DNA of 64,000 nucleotides from Anopheles merus (taxonomy: Eukaryota; Arthropoda; Insecta; Diptera; Culicidae), in assembly GCF_017562075.2 (NCBI RefSeq), contig NC_054082.1, positions 53,082,181 to 53,146,180 of the forward strand, given 5' to 3'. The notes beneath the pieces are model-generated. The model worked only from the letters and a program-made list of their open reading frames with translations, was not told the DNA's origin and did not search any database. Within the stretch, counting starts at the first letter, position 1. Each line of letters begins with the position of its first letter. The translations under genes were made by a program, and so were the position numbers. Shown here one piece after another: positions 56,701 to 64,000 of the stretch.

Positions 56701-59700
56701 ACGAAGGACGCCGGCAAGGGTACACCCGAGGTGATCATTCTTGATCCAGCGAACCACAAGACATCGGTAGCAGCCAAGCTGCGCCAGGTCGGCACGGACC
56801 AATGGCGATGCGAGTACACGGCCAAGCAGGTGGGACTGCACTCAGTGAACGTGTTCTTCTGCGGCCAACAGATCCGGGGAAGTCCTTACGGGGTGCGCGT
56901 CGCCCCTGTGTGTGATCCGCGAAAGGTCCGTGCAAGCGGACGGGGTCTACAGCCCGTCGGTGTGCGGGTAAACGACGACGATGTCACGTTCCGCATCTTT
57001 ACCGAGGGCGCTGGCGAAGGCATCCCAGAGGTGAAGATATTTGGCCCGGGAGGGGTGGTACCGGAGCACAGCATTCGCAAGCTCGATGCTACCACGTACG
57101 AGGCACAATACATTCCACTGAAGGAGGGTCGCTACAAGATCCTGGTACTGTACGGTAGCCAGGAAATCCCAAAGTCCCCGTTCGAGGTGACGGTGGGGCC
57201 ACAGAAACACACCTCAATTGTGGCGTACGGCCCAGGGCTGAAGTCCGGCATGGTCGGTCAGCCGGCCTGTTTTGTTGTTGAGACGAATGGGGAAACTGGC
57301 AACCTGGGATTCAGCATTGCCGGACCCTCGCAGGCCGAAATCGAGTGTCACGACAATGGGGACGGGTCAGCACTAGTCAAATATCATCCGACCGCGCCTG
57401 GCGAGTACGCCGTGCACATACTTTGCGATAACGAGGACATTCCGAAGAGCCCTCACATCGCCCAGGTGCTCCCGAAGGCGGACGATTTCCATCCGGAGCT
57501 GGTGAAGGTGAGCGGCCCGGGCGTGGAGAAGAATGGAGGCGTGATCGTGGGTAAACCAACGGAATTCACTGTGGACGCGACGCGAGCCGGTTCGGCACCG
57601 CTGGAGGTGAAAATTAACGACGTTTTCTCCAACACCATTGCGCACAAGATCGCCCAAACTGAGAGCGGAATGAAGAAGATCACCTACACCGCCCCCTCGG
57701 CCGAACCGGTCACGGTAGAGGTGAACTACGGTGGCGTTGCCGTGCCCCAGTCACCCTTCCGTGTGAACGTTTCCACTCCACTGGACGCGTCGAAGGTGCA
57801 GTTCTTCGGGCCTTGGTTGGAGCCCGGCGTCAAGCCGAACGCGGCCACTCACTTCAACGTGGATGCCAGGTAACGGAAGTCACACTTACGGTACGAGCGA
57901 GGGGTCCAAGCATTAACTTTTATGTCTCTCTTTTTATGTTGTTGCGCTGATTGAATTCGAAAGGGCTGCCGGTAATGGACTGCTGGAGGTGAATCTGGTG
58001 CACGAGGAATCGAAGCAGAAGGTACCGGTACGCATCATCGACAACAACGATAATACGTACGCGGTGGAGGTGATTCCACCACTACCCGGCACCTACTCGA
58101 CCAACCTGCTGTACGGCGGGCTGAAGGTACCGATGTCACCGAAAGTCACCGTCGCACCACCGGTCGATGTGTCAAAGATAAAGGTGGATGGGCTAGAGCC
58201 GAGTAAGTATTGTCCGGTGGGGTTCCGCACTCATGTTCACATGAGCATTTCCATCTCGATTCAATCTGTTAGCTGCACCGCTGAACAGCCTGCAACAGTT
58301 CCGCGTCATCACAAATGGCATCGGGAAGGCAGATCTGGCCGTCACTATCACAAGCCCTTCGGGGAATCGGGTGAAAGCGCACGTCATACCGACTGCAGAA
58401 GGTTTTCTGGTGAACTTTACCCCGACCCAGCTGGGTGAATACCTGCTAAGTGTGAGTTTCGGTGGCACTCCTATTACTCCGCAACCGTTCCGATTGCAAT
58501 GCCTGGTGGGCTCCGATTCGCGCAAGGTTCAAGCCAGCGGGCCAGGGCTGGTGCGGGGAATCATTAACCGGCCGGCCGAGTTCATGATTGACACGCGCGG
58601 TGCTGGCCAGGGTGGGCTGGGCGTAACGGTCGAAGGTCCCTGCGAAGCGGCAATCAACTGCCGCGATAACGGCGATGGAACGTGCAACGTGGCCTATCTG
58701 CCGACGGAGATCGGCGACTACACGATAAACATCACGTTCAACGATGACCATATCGCCGGTTCGCCATACCAGGCTATCATTGTGCCGGAACCGAACCTCA
58801 ACAAGATACGCGTCTCTGGAATGGGCATACAGCCACACGGTATTGTGTGCATGTAGTGGGTTTTCTGTGTTTTGCTGGCTTTTTTTTTTATTCAGCTAAT
58901 CCCGAATCGCATCATTAGGACGAAATTCGTTTTGCTCCCTTTGCATCACAAGTTGTTTTGATTTCTTTAGCTTAATTTGTTGCATTTTTGTTCGCATGTT
59001 TTGCAGTGTTTTGTAGCGTACACATAGTTGATCCTACGCATGTACTAAATAAGCTATAAATGCATACTTTTAGGTGTGGTGATGAATGCTCCCACGGATT
59101 TCCTGGTCGATATGAGCAAGGTTGGCAATGACGTAGACAGGTCCAAGCTATCGTGCAACATCTTCGACCCGAGGGGTAACGAAATACCCAGCAAGCTGGT
59201 GCCAAGTGACTCCGCCGATGACGTATTCCGCATCATGTACACACCTTTCGAGGCCGGACGGCACACGATCGATCTGCTGTATGATAACGTGCCCGTGCCA
59301 GGATCACCGTTCGTTGTGAATGTAAAATCTGGATGCGATCCGAGCCGATGCCGCGCGTACGGCCCAGGCCTGGAAAGTGCAATGACCGATAAGATGGCCA
59401 CATTTACGGTCGAAACACGTGGTGCCGGTGCTGGTGGCCTATCGCTAGCGATCGAAGGGCCCTCCGAGGCCAAAATGAGCTGTACCGACAATCGGGACGG
59501 CTCCTGCGACGTGGAGTACATGCCCACCGAACCGGGAGAGTACGACGTTACGATTCGTTATGCAGACAAGCACATCCCCGGGTCACCATTCAGAGTCGTC
59601 GTAAACGAATCGACGCGCCCGGAGAAGGTAAAGGTGTACGGACCGGGCATTGAGCATGGCCAGGTATACGACGGATTGCCGGCACAGTTCTTTATCGATT

Positions 59701-60672
59701 GTAGTGGAGCCGGTCCGGGCAAGATTGCGGTAAAACTGAGCTCATCGGAAGGCAAACCGATCGCAACGCAAGTGCAGGATAAGGGCGATGGTGTGTACGG
59801 TGTCACGTACGTTCCACCCAAGGAGGGTTCCGTAATCACGGCGAACGTTTGCTTTGCGGACCAGGACGTCAGCTGCAGTCCATTCGTAATGACCGTTGCT
59901 CCAGCGCCGAACGACGTCCCGGTGAAGGTGTATGGTGATGCGACGACAAAAAAAGCCCTGCCCGCATCTTTACCTGCCAAGTTCCAGATCGATGCACCGA
60001 AAACCAAAGCCAAAGAGGACATCAACGTCAGCATCAAGGGCCCGGACGGGAAACCTCTGGTACCGAAAATGGAACAGGAAGCGGACGGAACCTACGGCGT
60101 TTCGTTCGTGCCGGATGAGTGCGGCCCATACAATGTCAGTATTAAGTGCGGTGGAAAGGACGTACTTGGTTCGCCCTTCTTATTGCAAGCCATCCCTACT
60201 GGAGAGGTGAGTTGGTGTGTTGCAAAAGGCAGCCCATTTCGTCAGCTTATACAAAAAAAAAACATTTGTTACAACAATTTGAACACTAAACGTGTTATTC
60301 ATGTTTATTTACGCAGGCTGACAAGTGTAAGATGGTTCAAGCCGTCCCAGTCAACCAAGAGTACGGGAAAAAGAACCACTTTGCCGTTGATGCCCGGGAA
60401 GCGGGAACTGGTGCAGTGACGTGCAAAATTGTTTCTCACTCTGAGGCGAGGTTAGTATAGCTTGCGTTAAGAAATGAAGGAAAAACGAACAACAATAGCA
60501 ATGTTTACGACCTTCACATCCATTGCTTTCTGTCGACAGTGACGTGGACATTGATATTATCGAGAAAGACGGGTTCTTCGATATTTTCTATGTGCTCAAG
60601 GACCCCGGAGACTACGATCTGGATATCAAGTTTGGCGGTCAAAACATCCCGAACGGAACGTTCACAATCAAG
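47408..60672 (+). CDS. filamin (cheerio), 5' eight exons, partial gene
   Basis: Actin cross-linking scaffold of the cell cortex; in flies it is needed for ring canals and for mechanical linkage of receptors to actin. Eight exons join as 47,408-47,777, 54,539-55,025, 56,328-57,869, 57,964-58,202, 58,273-58,839, 59,074-60,206, 60,317-60,450 and 60,540-60,672. They total 4,605 bases, exactly 1,535 codons with no stop. Domains in order: acidic, Gln-rich N-terminus; CH1; CH2; 13 filamin Ig repeats, each with the YGPG-type start and (I/V)PxSPF-type end. Fly filamin is about 2,200 residues, so the last repeats and dimer interface lie right of 64,000. The start codon lies in an upstream exon not securely identified. 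The exon chain is read directly; function is from the family. Confidence 0.95.
47778..54538 (+). other. filamin intron (6.8 kb) inside CH1
   Basis: GTAAGT donor and a CTTACAG acceptor. GC-richer blocks at 48,200-49,500 and 50,400-52,100 may be conserved regulatory DNA; open frames there (up to 144 codons, minus strand) show no domain. It holds a T-run at 48,608-48,619 and a tiny LINE-end insertion at 54,421-54,460. Confidence 0.85.
54408..54476 (-). mobile_element. ultrashort (about 36-40 bp) LINE-end insertion with target duplication
   Basis: TTATCATTGACTG occurs at 54,408-54,420 and 54,461-54,473. Between them, the minus strand reads CAATACGGCAAAGCCGTCTC, then TCCTGAATAAAAAAAA, that is, a 3' end with a perfect ACGGC/GCCGT hairpin and an A tail. 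It shares AATACGGC and TCCTGAATAAA with the insertion at 28,915-28,963, so both derive from the same or related LINE 3' ends. Confidence 0.75.
54539..55025 (+). CDS. filamin exon B: end of CH1 and all of CH2
   Basis: Begins GAT-split (phase 1) with SSDIVDCKLKLIMGLIWTLI, completing CH1. A linker (EGDENGDNLANGNGAS) follows, then CH2: QRLMNWIHRLVPDLPINNF, NGKAVGALVDAVAPGLCPDW, AVQNAAEAMGLADDWLNVRQ, and the tail LSQYPNAKLKPGAPLRPRTN. It ends AGCAG|GTGAGT in phase 2. Together with exon A this is the complete actin-binding domain. Confidence 0.96.
55026..56327 (+). other. filamin intron between CH2 and Ig repeat 1
   Basis: GTGAGT donor and CCAACAG acceptor, 1,302 bases. It contains a long T/C tract at 55,404-55,455 and a microexon candidate at 55,508-55,522. 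Confidence 0.9.
55508..55522 (+). CDS. candidate 15-nt alternative filamin microexon
   Basis: CCTATTACATTGCAG|TGTTCCACCGCCGCG|GTAAGT: an acceptor and a consensus donor enclose 15 bases. The phase fits on both sides (phase 2 in, phase 2 out). Inclusion changes the junction from ...NHS-R-VRAYGP to ...NHS-SVPPPR-VRAYGP, adding five residues without a stop. It would lengthen the hinge between the actin-binding domain and the first Ig repeat with a proline-rich spacer. Strong splice signals are read directly; use of the exon is inferred. Confidence 0.5.
56328..57869 (+). CDS. filamin exon C: Ig repeats 1-5 and start of 6
   Basis: Large exon starting RVRAYGPGIEP (first residue split with exon B). 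Repeats begin at VRAYGPGIEP, VTATGPGLLP, VRASGRGLQP, IVAYGPGLKS and VKVSGPGVEK, and the sixth at VQFFGPWLEP. Each closes with a strand such as IPKSPYEVQV or IPKSPFEVTV. Ends GATGCCAG|GTAACG, phase 2. Codons are markedly GC-rich at third positions compared with the flanks. Confidence 0.97.
57964..58202 (+). CDS. filamin exon D: rest of Ig repeat 6, start of 7
   Basis: Follows a 94-base intron (acceptor CGAAAG). Encodes AAGNGLLEVNLVHEESKQKV through PMSPKVTVAPPVDVSKIKVD. Ends GAGCCGA|GTAAGT in phase 1. Repeat 6 departs from the usual closing motif (VPMSPK), as in other insect filamins. Confidence 0.96.
58273..58839 (+). CDS. filamin exon E: Ig repeats 7-8, start of 9
   Basis: Follows a 70-base intron (acceptor CTGTTAG). 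Encodes TAPLNSLQQFRVITNGIGKA, repeat 8 (VQASGPGLVRG...IAGSPYQAIIV) and IRVSGMGIQPHG. The donor CACG|GTATTG at 58,840 is weak but required: reading on meets a TAG within 18 bases, and the next exon restores VVMNAPTDFLVDMSKV in phase. Confidence 0.94.
59074..60206 (+). CDS. filamin exon F: Ig repeats 9-12
   Basis: Follows a 234-base intron. Encodes the rest of repeat 9 (VPVPGSPFVVNVKS), repeat 10 (CRAYGPGLES...IPGSPFRVVV), repeat 11 (VKVYGPGIEHGQ...VSCSPFVMTV) and repeat 12 (VKVYGDATTKK...VLGSPFLLQAIPTGE). Ends GGAGAG|GTGAGT, phase 0. Repeat 12 lacks the usual GPG at its start. Confidence 0.97.
60317..60450 (+). CDS. filamin exon G: Ig repeat 13, first half
   Basis: Acceptor TTTACGCAG. Encodes ADKCKMVQAVPVNQEYGKKN and HFAVDAREAGTGAVTCKIVS. 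Ends GCGAG|GTTAGT in phase 2. The sequence is a shortened, divergent repeat start without YGPG, as in fly filamin at this position. Confidence 0.95.
60540..60672 (+). CDS. filamin exon H: Ig repeat 13, second half
   Basis: Acceptor TGTCGACAG. Encodes SDVDIDIIEKDGFFDIFYVL and KFGGQNIPNGTFTIK. Ends ATCAAG|GTATAT in phase 0; the next coding exon is beyond the window. In fly filamin a non-Ig hinge follows at this point. Confidence 0.95.
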
Positions 60673-61237
60673 GTATATTAACCCATTCTTTATTTACTCT
60701 ATTCCTTTTTCTCATATCCCTGCGTCTTTTTGTTCAAGGCATCTGCCGTAGTCACAACGTTTAAAGTGATTGCTAGTCACATTGTTTGAAACGTGACTAA
60801 CTGGATTAGAATGAGTGATTTGATGTTTATTTTTGAGTGATGTTCAGTCGTGTGATTGTTATTATTGTTCGATCTGGTTTTTTCATCTCTCAAGCAGGGT
60901 GAAATCAATAATGCAATCAATAATGCAATTGATGCTGCTTTTGAGATCTGTATTGTTTAGGTGAGAGGATCGTCTATCTGACATTATTACCTCACAGCAA
61001 CCGTTCACGTGTGGTTTTGATATCATTTTTGCGTGGTTATTTATGAAACAGAAAAGTGTGCAGAGTGTGCAGGATAAGGGAATCATACTGTTTTTTATGA
61101 TATGCTCATGAACAACCTTTGTTGTGGGAGCTTTACTCGCGGCTCGATATGACTTAGTACTCTTTGTGTGTTGAAGGTATCCAATCAAAAACAAGCGTAT
61201 GGCGATCATATGCATTTAACATCATGTATAAACAAAG

Positions 61238-61271
<34 letters not shown>

Positions 61272-64000
61272 TCCGGATTAATGGAACCTATTAATACACA
61301 AAAATACGATAACTCGTTCGGCTGTTTGTTACATTGTGAAACAAGCGGTGGTAATAAATAAACAAAATTCAAAAACTAAACTTAAGCGAGACACATGATG
61401 CAAACACTTACACACTTTTGCTTCTTGTTGACAGAGTTTGTGCTACAGAACGTCTACACTTGTTCAAAACTGAACTGGAAAGAAATCATTCATTACGGCA
61501 TAATGCCTTGCTTTTGCTTGCCAATGCCACCGCTGCCATTTAACGAGTTGCATGCAGTTTTGGAACGCTATTCAAATTGACTTCTAACCAAAAAACGAAT
61601 TTCCTTTTTCTAAACAAAAAACGAATTGACTTCTAAACAAAAGCGAATTGACAAAACAAACCTTCCATTCGTGAGGTAGTAACCCATGTGCAAATGAAAC
61701 ATTCCATTTCCTAGCTATTTAACATTCCATCTCACATGAGACGAAACGAATCATCTGTAGTTCTGAGCGAATCTTCTTCCCTTTCGTAAAATTTCGCTTT
61801 CTCCCAGCACAACACTGCCACTGCGATTACCAACGCCATGTGACACTCGTTTTCGTCAAGCATCACACGCTACTCACCGTTCATCCTTTTCCCCGATCCT
61901 TTGCGTCGCAATACTAACAATTTGTCCCACCGTTGGCTGGCCCTTCCGTCGGCTCGGTCGGTCGGTGATTCGCGTGCGTCAAGAAGAAATATCTTCTGAA
62001 TGGAAATAAATCATGAAATGTATAATTTTTTATACATACACACCTCCACATCATCATCATGCGCCACCCACTCTCGAGCACTCTGCTCCGTTGCACGGGA
62101 AGCACCAGTTGGTGTGCCATTCTTCTACAAATTCGCTCTGCTCCATCCACATCAGCATGTTAGCATGATTCCCTAAATACGGAGGGTCAAAAATAGCATT
62201 TCTCTCGCGTGGAAATTTTGCCCATCTCTTGCAACCTGTAAGCAGCCGACATGTCGTGCCGTGGTAGATGACCGACAAGTGGCAAGTGTCTCTTTTCATT
62301 CATGGTGCTTCTGCTTGGGAGCGAAGATTATCAGGCATGTGAATAAGTTGTAAATGAATAATTTTCTATTCTAATGCCACTGTACGCACCATTCAAATGT
62401 GTATTTCTTCTTCAAGAAGCACACACAGCTATCTCACACTTATTCATACAATAGATAATGCCAAACGCTGAACTGGCAACGTGATGTGTTTGTTTGTTTA
62501 TTTACTCTTCTGTCCAAACCGTGTGAGAGTTGCAATTTATTCAGCCTGTCCAACCAAACGGAAAAGTTCAACTTAAATCCATCTAAATGGTTTCTCTCAT
62601 GTTAAAAATGAATCTGATACACCCTCACACCCGCACATACACACACACAATCCCGCATTATGAAGTGGCGATCAACAGTTCACCATCCTTTACTGGCTGA
62701 TTGGTTCACACTCGAACGCACGCACCTTTGCACGAACGCTTTTCTGTTTCATAAATGACTTCGAACTCTCCCTGCTCAACCACGCGTGTGCCATTATGTT
62801 GCTGCCCTAACGCTGCCCCAATGAAGCTGCACAGAATATAATGTTTTGGCTAATCATGTACGAATGCTGCAACGCTAACCGCTAAGCATTCTCTAGTTGC
62901 AAGCGGCTTAAGCAAACATGCGCCGCCGTGTTATTCTAGAAAGAAACATGATCAGCGCCGATCGTTTGATTTGATCTTCTGTGTTTACTTGTGCAAGTTG
63001 TTTGCATCCCTTCGGGTAAGCGTCACGGGCAGGTAGGTGTTTCTCTTTTATGATTGAGAAAATTTATTGGGAAGCTAAAGTCATCCTAATCATTCATCCT
63101 TATATAGGTCCAACCTAAAAAAAAAAACAAAAGCACTTCAATGATAGTAGATTACAAATTAGTGTTACTACTATTAGTCGAATTTTAGTTAAAAAAAAAA
63201 AACGACAATATCGTAATTAAATCGGCCATACTACCCAGCCTCAACGAAAATCACTTAATTGCTCGTTCAAAGTGCTTTAAACTAGGTCAGAACGTTATAA
63301 TGTAACCAATTCGTGCGTAAAGAAAAAATGAGCTGATAAATTGATGTGAGAGCTGTCAGTACAAAAACCGTAAATCTTTAAGGCAGTTATTTTAATGCAT
63401 TCATTGGACCTGCTGTCGACGAAACGACAGGCTCTTAAAGTGAACAATTAACCTGACAATATGGGTTTACCAGGGGTCTTCCTTTGCGGTGAAAGGACCC
63501 TCGCATGTTGTACAACATAATTTGAGGCAAAAGTTAATGATTACTTCCCAGATGGTCAGGTGGAGGTGGTGCCTCTCGTTTGGTGCATACGGTGAGAGCG
63601 ATCGTAACGCCACGCTGTGTACATATCACGCAAATATTGCGACAATTAGTGCAGAGTGCCTGTTTGTCGGTGGCGTGCTGCCACCAGACGGGAACGAAAA
63701 TGCGCCAACTATACTTCGCCTCGCGTAATTAATGTGCTGGCTGGGCGTACACTTCCTAGAGAGGATGGTACGCAAAATAGTATATGGAACGCTTTCAGTT
63801 AAGATGTCGGTGTGTCAAAAGCAACAGTTCTTGAGCATCATTCGTAGTGGTTAGATGTTTTATAGATACACGCTTACCACTCGCCTTCTCCTAAGGGTAG
63901 AAATTTGTTGCCAGCTCTAATCTCCCATTTTGCCCACATCAGTTTGCCCACACCGGCCAAGAGATCTGAACGATAATGTTAAACGTTCTGTTCAAGGCTA
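60673..64000 (+). other. filamin intron, left part
   Basis: At least 3.3 kb after a GTATAT donor. It includes an AT microsatellite at 61,240-61,269, a perfect 14-base palindrome ATGTTGTACAACAT at 63,505-63,518 and GC-richer blocks at 61,740-62,300, 62,600-63,000 and 63,480-63,780. No coding exon recognised. Fly filamin makes a short form lacking the actin-binding domain, so an internal promoter could lie here, but none can be pinpointed. Confidence 0.75.
61240..61269. repeat. (AT)15 microsatellite
   Basis: Perfect AT dinucleotide run. Confidence 0.9.

Noticed and set aside
58880..58896. T run plus ATTCAG resembling another tiny LINE end
   Set aside because: It lacks the ACGGC hairpin and any target duplication.
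56305..59527. Minus-strand open frames of up to 178 codons across filamin exons
   Set aside because: They are antisense shadows of GC-rich codons. The plus strand gives continuous Ig repeats.
61670..61690. let-7-like word GTGAGGTAGTAACC
   Set aside because: Departs from the miRNA after the seed, and no hairpin partner was seen nearby.
1..64000. CRISPR arrays, operons, prophage or a bacterial defence system
   Set aside because: The window is eukaryotic, with introns and eukaryotic transposons. No regularly spaced repeats or prokaryotic genes were seen.

Overview
The window is eukaryotic: AT-rich, intron-containing DNA with GT-AG splice sites, TA-flanked DNA transposons, an LTR retrotransposon, poly(A)-tailed LINE ends and tRNA-like SINEs. 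The filamin exons are clearly insect-like, and the SINE layout and copia-type element fit a mosquito, most likely Anopheles. The species is an inference; nothing in the window fixes it.

The one protein-coding gene I can assign with confidence is the 5' two-thirds of an insect filamin (Drosophila cheerio, cher) on the + strand. Eight exons between 47,408 and 60,672 join in perfect phase to 1,535 codons. They encode an acidic, Gln-rich N-terminus, two calponin-homology domains (the actin-binding domain) and 13 filamin-type Ig repeats. The remaining repeats and the dimerisation end lie to the right of the window. A 15-base in-frame microexon candidate sits between the actin-binding domain and repeat 1. 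Upstream, several 5' leader or first-exon candidates are visible (30.6, 33.96-35.8 and 44.9-45.8 kb), but which is used cannot be settled from sequence alone.

Regions from left to right. 1-7 kb: intergenic DNA with an ATG-free, promoter-like first exon on the minus strand (2,483-2,849) whose gene must continue to the left. 7.2 kb: a tandem-initiator promoter candidate on the + strand. 10.8-29.5 kb: repeat-rich intergenic DNA with a 450-bp long-TIR element, a 383-bp MITE, SINEs, a dead 970-bp mariner-like element and fragments of two LINE families. 29.5-37.8 kb: upstream flank of filamin, with two more copies of the same MITE. 37,797-42,167: a complete copia-type retrotransposon on the minus strand, with LTRs, a half-tRNA primer site, a polypurine tract and a 5-bp target duplication. 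Its coding region is broken by four single-base frame changes. 43-47 kb: a SINE and a promoter-like region. 47.4-60.7 kb: filamin. 60.7-64 kb: the start of a large filamin intron.

No rRNA, bona fide tRNA, CRISPR array or prokaryotic feature is present. Most of the first 37 kb carries no gene I can support.
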